A stretch of DNA of 64,000 nt from Colius striatus (taxonomy: Eukaryota > Chordata > Aves > Coliiformes > Coliidae). The stretch covers positions 83,780,506 through 83,844,505 of the forward strand of contig NC_084790.1 of the NCBI RefSeq assembly GCF_028858725.1, given 5' to 3'. The position numbers and the translations under genes were made by a program. Under the pieces are notes generated by a model. That model was not told where the DNA came from. It did not search any database and was given only the letters and a program-made list of their open reading frames with translations. Below are positions 39,782 through 53,339 of the stretch, in pieces. Positions within the stretch are counted from its first letter, which is position 1. Every line of letters begins with the position of its first letter.

Positions 39782-40479
39782 TGCTGCGGCGGATGGCGGC
39801 TCCTCCGGAGAAGACTGAGGCGAACAGCAGGCAGCTGCCTCACCCGCGCTCGCTTCGCAAAATGGCGGCGGCTCGCCCCGCCTCTGTGGGCGGCTCGGCC
39901 ACGCCCGCGGCGCGGCGCGGCAGCTCTTTGGCCGGCGGCCCCGTGGCTCGAGGGCGCTTCGCCCCGTGCCCCGCGTCTGCGCAGGGGCACAGACAGACAC
40001 CCGTATTCACCGCGAAAATAACATGGAGGCGGCCCCTCGTGAAAACAGATGGTAGCTGCAGGTGCCCTTGAGACGGCCCTCGGCGGGCGGAAGGGGCGGA
40101 GGGCGTGAGGCGGCGGAGGGCGGTGAGGGCTCGGTGGCGGCTGGGAGCTGGCGCTGCCGGTGCGGTGGGGGAGCGGGTGCTTGAGGGGTGCCCCCGTTTT
40201 TCTGGGCGCTGTTGGTGGTGGCAGATGAAAAGCATGACAAAGGAGCGCTGGCATCTCTCCAGAGCTTTTGAAGTGGGTGGGGAGGGTCGCAACACGCTGT
40301 TCCGTGTTGCTTGGTTGGGTTTTTTTTACTGGAGGAGTTTTAAGTGGTTTTTTTAGCTTGTCTGCTGATAATATGGAAACCTAAAAGCTGCCTCAACATA
40401 AGAGGTGACAACAGCAGCATCATGAGTTGAGGAGTGTCTCACTGTAAGAGGTAGTTGTGCTAATGGTGCACAGGGGTCT

Positions 40480-41400
40480 CCCATGTTGAGATCCACCTGT
40501 CCAGTGGGGACAGCACACTTGGCAACCAGTGACAGGACAAGGGGTAACAGACAAAAACTGGAACACAAAAACTTCCACTTAAGGAAAAACATGTTCACTG
40601 TAAGAGCGAGGAAGCTCTGGCATGGGCTGCCCAGAGAGAGTGTGGGGTCTCCTCAGGAAGCTCTCAAAACCCACCTATACACGTTCCTGTGCCCCCTGAT
40701 TGAAGGGAAACTGCTTTGGCAGGTTAGTTATCAACCAGCACTCCTAGGTCTCTCTCTGCAGAGCTGCTCTGCAGCAGGTCACCCCCAGCCTGTACTGGTG
40801 CATGGGGTTGTTCCTTCCCAGATGCAGGACTCTGCACTTGCCCTTGTTGAACCTCATGAGGTTCCTCTCTGCCCAACTCTCCAGCCGGTGGAGATCCCGC
40901 TGAATGGCAGCACAGCCTTCTGGGGAATCAGCCGGTCCTCCCAGTTTGGTGCCAGCAGGGAACTTGCTGAGGTTACACTCTGCCCCCTCATCCAGGTCAT
41001 TGATGAAGATGTTGAGCAAGACTGGCCCCAGAACCCATCCCTGTGGAACTCCACTGGCCACAGGCCTCCAACTCGATTCTGTGCCATCGATCACCACCCT
41101 CTGGGCTCTGTCATTCAGCCAGCTCTCGATCCACCTCACTGTGCACTCATCCAAGCCACACTGCCTGAGCTTTCTGATGAGGATGTTATAGGAGATGGGA
41201 GAAACTTTTTTGGTGCTGAGGTGAGGGAGCCCTGGCCCAGGCTGCCCAGGGAGGGTGTGGAAGCTCCTTTTCGGGAAGTTTCCAAACCCACCTGGACACG
41301 TTCCTGTGCCTCCTGTTCAAGGGGAACCTGCTTAAGCAGGGGGTTGGGTTGGATGAGCTCTGGAGATCCCATCCAAACCCCACCATTCTGTGATTCTGTT
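40480..41400. mobile_element. CR1 LINE fragments between ATP5F1A and HAUS1 promoters
   Basis: Three pieces. 40,500-40,725 is a plus-strand ORF2 tail (KLEHKNFHLRKNMFTVRARK). 40,738-41,175 is a minus-strand RT fragment ([40 protein letters not shown]). 41,180-41,400 is a plus-strand 3' end with CACCATTCTGTGATTCTGTT. The minus-strand piece appears inserted into a plus-strand element. Confidence 0.85.
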
Positions 41401-41499
41401 AAGTATTGAGTATGGGGGGGGGGAGAAATTCTTTCAAATGGGCATTTAAACCCACCTTGCTAAAAGCCGTCACCGCGAGCAGTGAGCTGCGCCGTTTCT

Positions 41500-41950
41500 T
41501 TCAGCGATGACTTTCGGCGGCGCGGGGCGGTGCCCGCCGGGGGTTGTCTCAGCCCCGCTCCCCCGCAGGACTCCAACTCCCGTCAGGCCCCGCGGCGGCG
41601 CGCGGGGGAGGCAGGGCCGTTGGCGGGAAGCTCGAGACCGTGCTGGCCGCCATGGAGGAGAAGCTGCAGCGGGTAATGGCGGGGCTGGGGCCGGGGCCGG
41701 GGTCTGTCCGGCCGGGGTCTGTCCGGCCGGGGTCTGTCCGGCCGGGGTCTGTCCGGCCGGGGTCTGTCCGGCCGGGGTCTGTCCGGCCGGGCTGGCGAAC
41801 AGGATCCTGTTCTGAGGGACGCCTTAGGCCCGGCCCGGCTGCCGTTCATTTGCGCGGGGCTTCTCCCCGCCGGCTCAGGGGCTGTCGGCGGGGCAGGAGC
41901 CGTACTCCTCCCTCCCGGGGCGGGTAATGGATCGGAGCCCTCGTCCCGTT
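41500..41950 (+). promoter_or_regulatory. GC-rich promoter island of HAUS1
   Basis: CpG-rich sequence around exon 1 includes GGACTCCAACTCCCGTCAG (41,568-41,586), a weak ZNF143-like half match. A strong start context, GCCGCCATGG, lies at 41,646-41,655. The island is separated from the ATP5F1A island by CR1 DNA. Confidence 0.6.
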
Positions 41951-44900
41951 CTCCCGAGAGCGTCTGTTTCCACACGAGGCGCTGACGGCTTGTCGCTATG
42001 TTTCCCTGTCTCTCGGGCCTGCGCGGCTAGAAGCGGCGCCTTGTCCTTTGCTTAGCCTTGTAAGCGTTGGGAGACGGGCAGGACGTGGTCGCTGGGTGGG
42101 TTTTGCGGCAGCGAAGTCTGTATTTTACCTCATTCATCCTCTGCTACATAATGAGCTCGCTGGCCTTTAAGCTGGTTTCAGAGTGTAGGTTGTGAAGATC
42201 ATCTTGTCTGAAATCCTTGCATGTCAAGTCTTTCTCTCTGGAGAGAGTGGCAGAAAGATGTAGTCCATCGGCTTTTTGCCAACTTGGCTGTCTTGCAGTA
42301 TGATGGGGAGGTTTAGATTGGAGATGGAGAACAATTAATTCCCCCAAGGGCTGTCCAGCCCCATCCCAAGCTGCTCAGGGCAGTGGTGCAGTCCCCGTCC
42401 CTGGAGGGATCCCAAAGCCTTGTAGCTGTGGAGCTGAGGGACATGGGTTAGTGGTGGCCATGGGGGAATGGTTGGACTTGATGAGCTTTAAAGATGTATT
42501 CCAAGTAAGTGATTCTATAATTAGAGTTTTAATCTACATGTCATTAGTGTTGTTTGATTCTTTATGGTTTTCTCTGCAGGACAGGTGAGGGTGATGTTGC
42601 TGTGTGCAGGGTATGTAGCAGAGATGCTGGTGTGGTGGTTTGCATAAAGGAAGACACAACAGAAAGAAATGTCTTTTTAAGTTAAAAGGTCGGATTCTTT
42701 TCCATCTGATTGCTTAGTCTTAGGCAAAAATTTGGTACCTCAGTGTTCAACTTTCATGCTTTCAGTTATTTTCAGTCATAAACTAATCTTTCCATACCAC
42801 CTGAGAGCACTATGTTGATCCTGTTTCTGACTTCAGTAGTAAAAACTGCTCTTCGGGCTTGTGCCTGCAAGCTGTAGTAACCCCTTCTACTGCCTTAGCC
42901 CGGAGAGACTGTTCCCAATGGTCATGGTTTGGGCAGTTTTATCTCACACTGCTATAATATACTTCTTGCCAGCTGCCCAAATACCCATTTCACGTCTCTT
43001 GGCTTATTTGTGTGCCCACGGGAAACAGGTCATGTGAATAAAAATATTCTTCAGGAATGCTGAGCTGGCAGCACTTTACATTTCTCACATTTATCAGCTT
43101 TTCACGTTTGTTGTCATTTCACTTGACTGTTTACTCTTTTCGGGTTTTGTCCCCTTCTCTGACAGGTTACTTCATGGCTAGAGAAAATGTATAAGGATCA
43201 GCCTGTTCCAGAGTATGAAAAGAGTGCAAGGGCAGTTGATGTCCTGTATAAATTTGCAGAGTACAATGAAGAAAGAGACAAGGATGTTTCACTGCTGATA
43301 GAGAACATGAATAAGCAGGCAACAGAATATCAAGAGGAAGGTGAGTTTGAAGCTCCAGTTCTCAGTTCCATTAAAGTTGGTTTTCCTTAGTGACCCTGAA
43401 GATTGTCTTTGTTAAAATCTTAGAGACAAACATATATCCATATAAACATGTGCATAAAATCTGTATAAAATGGAGACAAACTGGGCTTTTTTCTGGTACA
43501 GCTTTTACTGTAATGCATCCCATGCCTTTCTGGAGAATTTATGGTGAGGTCAGGTTGTTCAAGGGCAATTTTTTAAGTCATCCTGAACAGGCTGTGAATG
43601 CAGGCAAGCAGATCAATTGCTAAAACCTCCTAGCCTTCTGGGCTGAGCAGCATGGCATTCAAATATTGGCAGGGTAGACAGGGAAGCAACCCTGCAGGTG
43701 ATTTAAGAATCTGAGCTGATGCTAATCCAGTGTTAAGCAAAGCACTTGAGGAACCTGAAACAACAGTGAGGCAATGAAGTTATGCTGTTTAGAGTGAGTG
43801 TTTGATAAGGGGGAGGGGGGTGGAGCAAATGAATGATTCAGAGGACAGTAACACATTTTTAACATGTGTGTGGAAATAGTCCCATCTAGACTTTAAGAGA
43901 ACAATAACATTTAAAATACTACAGCTTTGGGCCATTTGTTTTCCAGCTAACTCTCTAGAGGACCTTCTCAAAGAAAGCTTGGATCTTTTCCTGTCCAGTC
44001 TGTCCAGTGAAGGCACCAACTGCCTCATGTTTCTGGTAAACACCGCAATGACGCTTGAAACAAAAGACACTTCTCTTGCCTGGTAATTCTTTGTACTGTG
44101 CATCAAGGGTGGTGGTTTCTGCTGTTTGCCTTGGGTTTTTCAGTTCAGCACTTTCAAATTTGACTTTCACACCAGCAATCTTACTTGTCTAGCTTCTTTT
44201 GCATCCCTTAGGCAGCTGAAGAACTGAGCACAAAGCTCTAACTCCTGATTATCCCACCAAAGGAAGTCTCTGAAGCCTGAGTGGTGTCTTGGCCACATCT
44301 AAATCCCTCTTTTGCCCCTGTTTTTTTGTGAGAGGCTGCAGGATGCTTCCACTCCAGACTGTCGTGCCAGGTAGCACAAGCTAGAGCAGGTTTCACACCG
44401 CTTAGGCAAGGAGCAGGGATCTGTAACTGATTTTTGTCCCAGGTCCTCATTCTTCCCTTTTATATCTGGCCTCAGTTAATGTAAGGAGATTTTCTTAGCT
44501 CAGACACAGAGAAATGGCCACTCTTAGTCTGCTCTTCCTGGGCCCCTCACCTTAGCCTGGCTTTGTTCCATAACACTGGCAGTAAAGAAGGGACAAAATG
44601 TTAAAATGCATTTTTTGTCTAGTGTTCAGGAGCTTGGATCTTCCAGTTCTTCTGAGCTGCAAGGAAAAGGAATCTTTGAACCGTATGGGGAAAGACTGGT
44701 GGGTATATCTCGGGGGTGTGCATTTTCAAGGACTCAATACAGTCTCTCAAAGGCAACTTGGCAAGGCCAGAGTGGAGCATCTGATGATTTCAAACCCAGA
44801 GATATTCACACTGGAGTGCCAGGTCTTGTTCACTTCCTCCTACAAACATTGCTGTCATGTTTACCCTTCCAGATGAAATATTTGTTAGTTAAAGAAGGTA

Positions 44901-47900
44901 AATACCTTTAGTGACTCATTTTACTTTCCTCCTCTGAAATAGCTGGCAGTTACCTGAAGTATCATGAGAACGAAAAATAATTTGTGGGAAGTGTGGAGCA
45001 AATAATGATAATAATTCTGAATTTCAGAAGAGTTGACTCCTCAGCATTCCCACTGAATCTCTCTTCTTCACCAGCTTCTTCGCTGCCATCTGTGAGATGA
45101 CTTCACTGCAGTATGCAACACAGTTGAAAAACAGAAAAAAGAAATTGAAATTGAGAGACATTAACAAAAACCTAACTTCAATGTTGGCTCTGGAACAGCA
45201 GTTAAAGGAGTGAGTAATTGTTGAGAAAAGAGGAAGGTGTAAACAAGGAAGATGTGGATCCCTGCAATGTGGAACTTTGGTTGTGATAACTAATGAGGAT
45301 AACAGAATTTTCAGGGGTTTGATACATCCCTAATTCACAATATTTGGAAGTATGTGTGAAAATCCATGTGCTATGCATACATTCAGTAAGCAACAGAGGC
45401 TTGGAATACCATCAAACCCATTCTTTTAAACCAAAAATGGTCTGCAAGCAGTTTTCAGATATGGGCTGGCATCTTCCACCAGTAGCCTCTGTGGTTGAAG
45501 GCAGACCTGATTTTTGTTGCCACATTTAGTGTGGGCTCTGAAGTCAGAGTATGGAACCAGGCAAAACAAAAACCATTCCCGTGTAAAAATTTCCTTTAAC
45601 CCATGTATGAGAGACCTGTAAATGACATCAATAAAATTTGTTTCTTTTAAGTCCATTCCCTAGAGGATATGATCTGAAGGGCATTGTGAAGCACAGCAGG
45701 ATCAACCCTGGTCTTGACTGGTGCTTGGCACAGATGATCTCCACAGCCCCCTTCCAGTCTTGATTAGTTTCTGTTTGTTTTTAAGTCGTAATTGTGGTGC
45801 TAAAGCTCCCACACCTGTGTGTGTTGTGCAGGTTTGCCACAGCCCCTCTCTATGATCTTAATTTTAACTTGTATGACACGGAATTGTGCAGAAGGCTGTG
45901 ACTTTGCTTTTAGGCAAATGGCCTCCTTTTTTTTTTTTATCTCCCCCTTCCCTGGCCTTTGGGACTCTAGATATAACTAACAGCTGTGGGTGTTTCCACT
46001 GGGAAATCTCATAGGGAAACACAAGTTTTTCTCCTTTCTTGTGTTGGTTATATTACAGAGTTTAGCTTTTGCATAGATAATTAAGCAGTATTTGTATACT
46101 AGTATCTCTTTAACTGTAAAAATTAGTTTCTTTCTGTGCTTTTTTTAAGCGATATTAAAGAAACACAGGGAAAATTGCAAATAAGAAGGGAAAAAATGAA
46201 CAGACTTCTCCACAATATGGAATTCCTGAAACATAAATGTGAGGAACTGAAAATGAAGATCAGGTCTGTTGAGGTAAATGGAAGGAATTCTCTAACAAGA
46301 TGTGATGAGATGGCACACTCATGGTTGGCTGGACCAAAAATTCTAGTTAACGACATCCCTGGAGGTTCCTAAACTGCAGGGCTGTGAGGACTCTTGGGCT
46401 AAGGGGGTGTCGTGGTTTAAGCCCAGCCAACAGCTGAGCACTGTGGAGCCATTCACTCACTGCCCCTCACCCCTGTGGGGTGGGGAAGAGAATCAGGACA
46501 AAAAACAAGTATAACTTGTGGGTTGGGATAAGAACAGTTTCCTAATTAAAATGAAATATATTTCATAGTGATAAAAGTACATAATCATTATCAACACTTC
46601 TTCTCACACTAAATCCAAAGCATAGCCCTGTAGCAGACACCAGGGTGAAAATGAGCCCTATCCCAGCAGAAACCAGGATGCAGGACAGTGTGTCACTGCA
46701 CTTCAGTTGCTCTTACGATATTCACAGCCTCTCTTCAGGACATAGTATGACAAATGCAAGGACAGTTTCTCTTCTTTCACAGGGAACTGTAGTAGCTCAG
46801 ACTACCTTGCAGTTACATGAGGTACTGTCATTTAAGTGTACACACCTACAAGCAGGGCAGCTGATTCACTGAGGTAAATTGTGTGTTAAAATTCTGAATA
46901 TAGCCGTTTAAAAATAATCAGTGATTAAAAACAGAAGGCAGAAGATGTACTGGCTTCTCCTTTGACTTTGCTACATGATGAAGGTCATGTGAATGCTTTA
47001 TTTAAGACCTGGATGCTGTGTGATACCTTGACAAATGTGAGATGGAAAGTGTTGTCTTAGAGTTGGTGACATTTTACTGAGAAGCCTCTTCCCAGCCTTG
47101 CCGTGTGCTCTTCTCTCAGTAGTTTTGTGTCAAGAGTAACAAGTCTTTCCCCAAATTTTCGTAGCAACTATTTTCATATAGCAGCTACAGCCGTGGTTCA
47201 AATAATACACGTTTCTGTTGTTGACAGACCGTGTTCTTCTTGACCTGCTTAGACTAAAACTCAAGGAGATGGTATAATCTTTCTCCTCCATGTTCTATTT
47301 TGTGATCAGTTATGAGGAATCTCTTTCCTATTTGTAGGAAAAGATTACTGCCACAGGGTTGGAACAGTCACTGACACACGAGTCACTTATGAATCTGTCA
47401 AAGGTAAGTCTTTGGGTACACAATGGATGTTTCTGCAATGGTACAGATCAGGCTTGTTTGGACGGTTTCAGGAAACTGAGTTTGCTCTGCCCTTGGTTAC
47501 CTTAAAAAAAAAAAGGATGATGAAAAGAAGCAGAAATAAAAATCCCCTAGATGGATATTTCTGAACTGGGTTATGTTAGATGAGTTTCTGTCTCCTAGAA
47601 AATGAGAAGTGCTGAAGTTGTACCTCTTCTTCAGGGTTAAACATCAGCTTATTTTGGACTTGGGCAGAAACTTTCCTTCTGGACTGATTAAAGGGAACAA
47701 CAGAATCTTTCTTGCCTTTTTTTCCTTCACTCACTCTTTCTTTTCTGCCTCTAATATGGAATACAGCCTACTAAAGAATTTCCACGGAGTAAATTCCCTG
47801 CCCCTGAAAGAAAACTGTCAGCCTGTGGTCTGCCTGCTCTCTTTATGTTTAATCAGAGAGGATATACTGTGGCCTATAACCTGTTACATGGCTACCTGTA

Positions 47901-50900
47901 TTGCAATTACTTGATAGAATGACCCAGGTGATTTTTGTTTTTTAGTTTGTGTGAAATAAACCTGCTTCCAGACTCTTTGGAGCAAGGGGAGGAGGTCAAG
48001 TGGAATCCCAGTTCTGAACCACTGAGTGCTTTTGTTTTCCCTTTCCCTTCTTGTATTGAAGTAATATATTTAAATATATTGTAAACCCATCAGGATAATT
48101 TGTGAAAGGAATGAGCACATTTCTTGAGTTACTAGGTATAGTTTCCCCAGCTTTGTGCTGAGGCATTTGTACACATGTAACACGTATTCGTGGTGTTTTT
48201 CTGTCTGCACATACCACATTTTATTATTCTTTGCTATTACTGTAATGAGTTTTTCCCCATTTCTTTTGCAGTTTTCCTTGCCTGTAATTAAGTTGAACAA
48301 TGAAAATAGATTTCCTGGCTTGTTGTTCTGACAAACCAGCACTGGGTGGCAGTGTTTGCTTTACACAGTGTTTCACAAGAGAATGATCCAAAAATGACTT
48401 CTGTTTTAATTTTACAGAGCAACTCATAGGTAACCTTATAGACTTGTCATCTTCTAAAACATGAGCATTGGGATGGTTTGGGCTCGCTGACATTTCTGTA
48501 TTTGCTTTGCCTCAGGGAACTGGGCAGCACAAATAACTTTTATCTTCAAAGTGATTTTTTTTTTTACTTTGTGTTGTGGTTTTTTTTTACTTTGTTTGAA
48601 AGGAATCAAGGACTGTGGAAGATAATAAGTTTTAACTCCCAAAGAGAGATTATTTCCCCTTGTTAACAGAATAAGCAAAGCAGTACAAATGTGAGGAGAG
48701 TCTTTGCTGCCGTGTGTGCAAATTGTTTTCACACAGAAGCCATGAGCATGGGAATGTGTGTCCTTCCTTGGGGCTTGGCTCTCTGGCCTACACTGAGGTG
48801 ATAGTGAAGTCCTCTGATGTGTTTTCATATCAAATTCCCTTTCTGTTCAGGGAACTGAGATCAGGTAGTTATACTATAAGAAAAGAGATCTGAGGATGTC
48901 TCTAGAAAGAAAAATAGTTGGTACCTCTGTGTAAAGTTTCACCTCAGTTTAACTGACAACTGAATGAATAGCAGATCTTTAGTTTTTTCATGGGTTTTAA
49001 GAAGGCTCATGAGAACTCTCATCAAGATCTGAATTCTGAAATGCTGTAAGTGACTGTGGATCTGACTCATTGATTTATATTTTCTACAAGTAAGACTGTT
49101 GAATATAACCTGCCTTGCTTTCTTTACAGAAACTGTCTGAACTGCAGGCAGAGGTTGTGCCTCTGGACAAAGAACTGGAGTACTACCAAGATTTAACTCC
49201 TGTAATTATCTTTTCCACTATTCTATACTAATTGCCATCAGATTACTTTTAATGAACTTCAGACTGTAAAGGATATTGTTGAGATGGTTTTAGTTGACAA
49301 GTGAACAGCTGGCTGAACATGAGCCAGCAGCATGCCCAGGTGGGCAAGAAGGCCAAGGGCATCCTGGCTTTTGTCAGAAATGGTGTGGCCAGCAGGCCCA
49401 GGGCAGTGATTGTCTTCTGTACTGGGCCCTGATGAGGCTGCAGCTTGAGGGCTGTGTTCAGTGTTGGGCCCCTCACTGTCAGAGAGACACTGAGAGGCTG
49501 GAGCATGGCCAGAGCCAGGCAGCTCGGGAAGGGGCTGGAGCACAAGGGTGATGGAGAGCAGTTGAGGGAATGGGACTGTTCAGCCTGGAAAAGAGGAGAC
49601 TGAGGGGAGACCTTCTTGCTCTTGGCAACTCCCTGACAGCAGATTGTGTCTGGGAAGTGGGTTGGTCTCTGCTCCCAAGCTAGCAGGACAAGAGGAAATG
49701 GGGTCAAGTTGCCCCAGGGCAGGTTTAGACTGGAGATGGGGAACAATTTCTTCCCCCAAGGGCTTGTCCATCCCTGTCCCAGGCTGCCCAGGGCAGTGGT
49801 GCAGTCCCCATCCCTGGCGGGATCCCAAAGCTGTGTAGCTGTGGGACTGAGGGACACGGGTTAGTGGTGGCTGTGGCAGTGCTGGGAGAACAGTGGCTCA
49901 ACTTGATGAGCTTTAGGGTCTTTTCCTCAACGATTCTCTGCAAATGTCCTTCAAGTCTATTAATGATGTAAACCAAAAGCTTTACTTCAACAGAAAGCTA
50001 TCTGCTTATTAATCAAAGCCAAGAAGTTAAGTATGCTCACCAACTTTGTTCTAACAAAAGGCACAGACTTCCTGGACGTGCTCGGTATCAAGGTGAATTA
50101 ACTAGAACTTACACAAAGAAATGTGGTAGAAAATGTCATTCCTTAGTATAGCAAGTTTTTTGAGGTTTACCACTATACTGGCTGCACATGTCATCAGACT
50201 GTCAGTATGGTGGACACAGCACATTGTGCAGAGGTTGGAGCTCTGAGCAAGACTGTAACGATTACGAAGAAATAGCCAAATGCAGACATTGTCCCCTAGG
50301 TGAGTACTTGAGCTTGTGGAAGTGAGTACTGGCTGCTCTGTCATTTTCTTTGATTTATCTTGAGACGGTTGGGTACTGAGCTCTCTGAAAATTCATGTTT
50401 CTCATTTAGGTGACTAAAGTGCAGTTTTGAAACCCCCTGTCTGTGTGTGTTTATGTTTTGGCTGTTGTCACTGTTGGTCCGCACACTAGGAGTTGCCATC
50501 AGACTGCCTAATAGAAATAGGGTGTTATCACTTTCAAATGGAAACACTGGGTACAAAAGACTTTCAGTTAAGGGTAATTGTGTAAACAACTTTGTAGTGG
50601 TCGTGAGAAATCCTGGGCACGCATATGACATCTGTACATTGCTGCCCGTGATATCTGGGGCTTCTGAACCCAAGTATTTGCTGTCTCCTTTGGAAGGTTT
50701 TCATTGCTTTTACAGATAAGTATTTTGTTGATCGAGGAGAAGTAGCAAAATCTGGAGTGTGAGTAGTTGAATGGGTTTGGGGTTTATTAAATACAATTGC
50801 CAATGTCGAGTTTACAGTATTGCACCTGAGTTGCCGGCAATGGCCCCTGCTGCCTCCTCATCCGAACACTCACAGCCTTTAACAGAGCTAACCTCAGACC

Positions 50901-52697
50901 TTGCTGTGCAAGAGGTGGAAAACATTTATTCCAGTACTTAGAGTATAGACGACAGAGAAACAGACTTGTCCAAAGTCACCCAGAAACTGTGTGATTAATC
51001 ACCTCCCTTGTATTGTGAAGTGGGGATCTGTCTGCTGGGCCTTACTTCTCCCCTCCTTAGTCCCTCCATCGAGTTCCTGCCTCTCAACACATCTCCCTCA
51101 CAACTACCTGTCTCCCCCAAGAGGAAAAGGATGAAGAGCAAGGGTGAGACTGCTTCTCTTTTAAACCCATCTTACTCCAAGAAGCAGCTGCCTCCTTTCC
51201 TCAAGCAAAACAGGACATTCAAATTGGATTAGGTTCTCCAGTTCCCCCTCCTCCACCTCCCTAGAGATAAGGAGAGCTCTAGTGCCTTGCTTCCAAAATA
51301 TGAGGGAAGAGAGAGAGGTTTGTCCTTGCAAGCATATTCTATTTGTGCAGAGATACGTTTAAAATCCAGTTCTTTACTTGGTAGGTTTGGAAGATTGCTC
51401 ATAATTGGGGGTTTTGGTTTTTTTTACACTCTAGATCATACCAATATTAAAAAATACATGATAGTCAGCAAACAGACCTGATAGTCAGCTTTTGATGTCA
51501 GTGTCTTCTGCATGAGAAGGGTGTTCACAAAACTGATTTCATCCTGAAATTCCCTGTGGCACATCATTAGACTCTTGCAATGATGCAGGGACTCTGTGTT
51601 TCCAACTGAAATATTGATTATGTTTTTAATGCTGTTTTTTCTCATTAGAATCCTTCCCTTGCACAAGTGAAGATTGAAGAAGTAAAACAAGAACTGGTAA
51701 GAGGTGGTTTTCTTTTTATCTTTCACAGACATTTAAATGGGTGGTGCTGTTTCAAAACAAACTATATATATTAATTGGCTGTGGATTTATCTACCTGAGA
51801 TTGTAGTCTTAATGATCTCTAGAGGGAAATTTTGCTCTGGTAAGGCAGAAGCTTTGCATAATGGTATCTGCGGGGATTAGGTATCTGTATCCCTTTGGAT
51901 TTTGTTTGCTTCAAAATGTTTATTCACTCAACTGTGGTGCAGCTTATTGATCTCACAACCTTCCTTGCTGTTCCTGAACTCCTCAAAAGGCCCTAGGGCA
52001 CATATTTTATTTAATGGCTGCCTTGTAACTGCAGTGGGGACTTTCCCCTATAAAACATAACGTTTCATCCGTGCTTGTGTAATCTGCAGGCACGGTTGTT
52101 GGGTAACACTCATATAAAGGTGTTTGGGAAGTTCATACATAGCTTTCCTGAGTGAGCTAGGCCATGTTTGAGCATAAAACCTGTCTCTGTTTCTTTGGGC
52201 TCCTGGTCTGTTTGCTTATAGATAAAGCAAAAGGTATTGAGTGATAACACGAGAGCTATTTGAGAATAATATGTGCATTTTCAGATGGGACTGCTCAGGT
52301 TCATAATCCACTTGGTTTTGATTCAGAAATATAAGCTCATCTTCAGAATGGTCACCACTGGACAATGCCTGTTGAGCTTGGAGGAATATAGTATCAGTTT
52401 GGGCATAGTATGAAGACAGCTGAGCTTGTCAGGCCTTCATTTGGAGATTTCTCTGTAGTTGTCTGTAGAGACTGTTGCCATTTGCAGTCATGAGACTTTC
52501 CAGTTCAAATCTTGGGTTAATCGGTGCTAATGATATGCCAAAGTTTGATTATATTTGTGTAACAAAAATGTAAGGAAACTGTTTCATGGACCTTGCTTCC
52601 TCTTGCTTTTCTCTCCTGCTAGGCTGTCATGGATGAAGAGATCACAAAGCGCATTCAAAAGCTGACTGGTGACATGTCAGAGTTCAGAAGACTCTAG
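41652..52697 (+). CDS. HAUS1: HAUS augmin-like complex subunit 1
   Basis: Augmin binds spindle microtubules and recruits gamma-tubulin for branched nucleation; HAUS1 is a coiled-coil subunit. Nine GT-AG exons: 41652-41672, 43166-43340, 43947-44082, 45075-45209, 46150-46273, 47338-47403, 49130-49201, 51649-51696, 52623-52697. They sum to 852 nt, or 283 aa plus stop; human is 278 aa. Exon 1 is only MEEKLQR, joined to VTSWLEKMYKDQPVPEYE. Later landmarks are TAMTLETKDTSLA (exon 3 end), KNLTSMLALEQQL (exon 4), MEFLKHKCEELK (exon 5), and NPSLAQVKIEEVKQEL (exon 8). The protein is helical and Lys/Glu-rich throughout, as expected. No disabling change was found. No canonical AATAAA follows closely; AATACA at 52,755-52,760 may serve. 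Introns 1, 5 and 7 contain CR1 or LTR insertions. Human order ATP5F1A-HAUS1, divergent, is conserved. Confidence 0.95.
41701..41790 (+). repeat. 15-bp minisatellite in HAUS1 intron 1
   Basis: Six perfect head-to-tail copies of GGTCTGTCCGGCCGG, preceded by GGGGCCGGGGCCGG. It begins 28 bases past the exon 1 splice donor. It is intronic; the open frame through it is a by-product of a repeat length divisible by three. Confidence 0.97.
42300..42530 (+). mobile_element. CR1 LINE 3' end in HAUS1 intron 1
   Basis: GGGGAGGTTTAGATTGGAGA, CCCCGTCCCTGGAGGGATCC and GGTTGGACTTGATGAGCTTT are successive CR1 tail landmarks; the end is near GTGATTCTATA. Confidence 0.75.
46407..46683 (+). mobile_element. Solo LTR of avian ERV in HAUS1 intron 5
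   Basis: TGTCGTGGTTTAAGCCCAGC, CATTCACTCACTGCCCCTCA and AACTTGTGGGTTGGGATAAG match a common avian LTR family starting TGTCGTGGTTTAA. The 3' side has CTATCCCAGCAGAAACCAGG, the usual family ending. No internal retroviral sequence is present. Target-site duplication not established. Confidence 0.7.
49310..49945 (+). mobile_element. CR1 LINE fragment in HAUS1 intron 7
   Basis: ORF2 tail landmarks: ATGAGCCAGCAGCATGCCCA, CTGTTCAGCCTGGAAAAGAG, GGTTTAGACTGGAGATGGGG and CAACTTGATGAGCTTTAGGG at the 3' end. It begins about 110 bases after exon 7 and is sense to the host gene. Confidence 0.8.
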
Positions 52698-52861
52698 TCC
52701 ACCTGAAGTGGACTGTATCGAAGATTGCCTTTTGCTTGCCTGTTTATTTGCACTAATACAACAATGTATTCCTTGCTGTTTTTACTGTTTCATGGTACGC
52801 TTCTGATCCTCTAGCAAGCATGCTCATTTTTAAGGGGTAATGGAGCTTTGCACTTATAAAT

Positions 52862-53160
52862 GTGTAGTGGTTTTGCCTGGGCCAGGGTTTGCAAGCAGAG
52901 GAGCTACAGGGCTTCTTTAAACAAAGAGCTGCCAGAAGCTTCCCCTGTAGCTCGCAGGGCTCATGCCAGGCAAGTCTAAGCTGGACCCACAGCTGCCCCA
53001 GGCCTGGCTGGTTAGTGACTGAGGTAACCCCTCTATGAATAACATCTTGGAGAAGGGGAAGAAGTTGCTGGGCAGTTGCTGAACACACCAAGGTCAGTGG
53101 AGAAGGTCTGGGGGTGACTTTACCCATGAGCTCATTGCCAGACCTGACACACGTCTTCTG
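52862..53160 (+). mobile_element. LTR-like dispersed repeat, copy 1
   Basis: TGTAGTGGTTTTGCCTGGGC starts a segment that recurs at 55,148-55,410 with few changes (GAGGAGCTACAGGGCTTCTT, CCATGCCAGGCAAGTCTAAG-type sequence). The TG start and avian LTR style suggest a solo LTR piece. It lies about 165 bases past the HAUS1 stop and could fall in its 3'UTR. Confidence 0.55.
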
Positions 53161-53339
53161 CCCATCTCAGAGCCTTCAGTAATTTCAACATGATGTGAGT
53201 TTTTTCACTTTCTCTGCAAACCTGAGCTGGGTAAAAGCCTGTGGGAAGTCAGGATGGGATCAGCCAGCTCAAAAACACGTGAGCCACTTTCCTTCAAGCT
53301 TACGGAGGGCTTTTTCCAGAAGTTCTGAAGCCATGGTTT

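Noticed and set aside
41507-41927. Open frames through the HAUS1 intron 1 minisatellite (VCPAG or RPGSV repeats)
   Set aside because: The 15-bp unit is divisible by three, so all frames stay open. The true exon ends at 41,672 with a GT donor.
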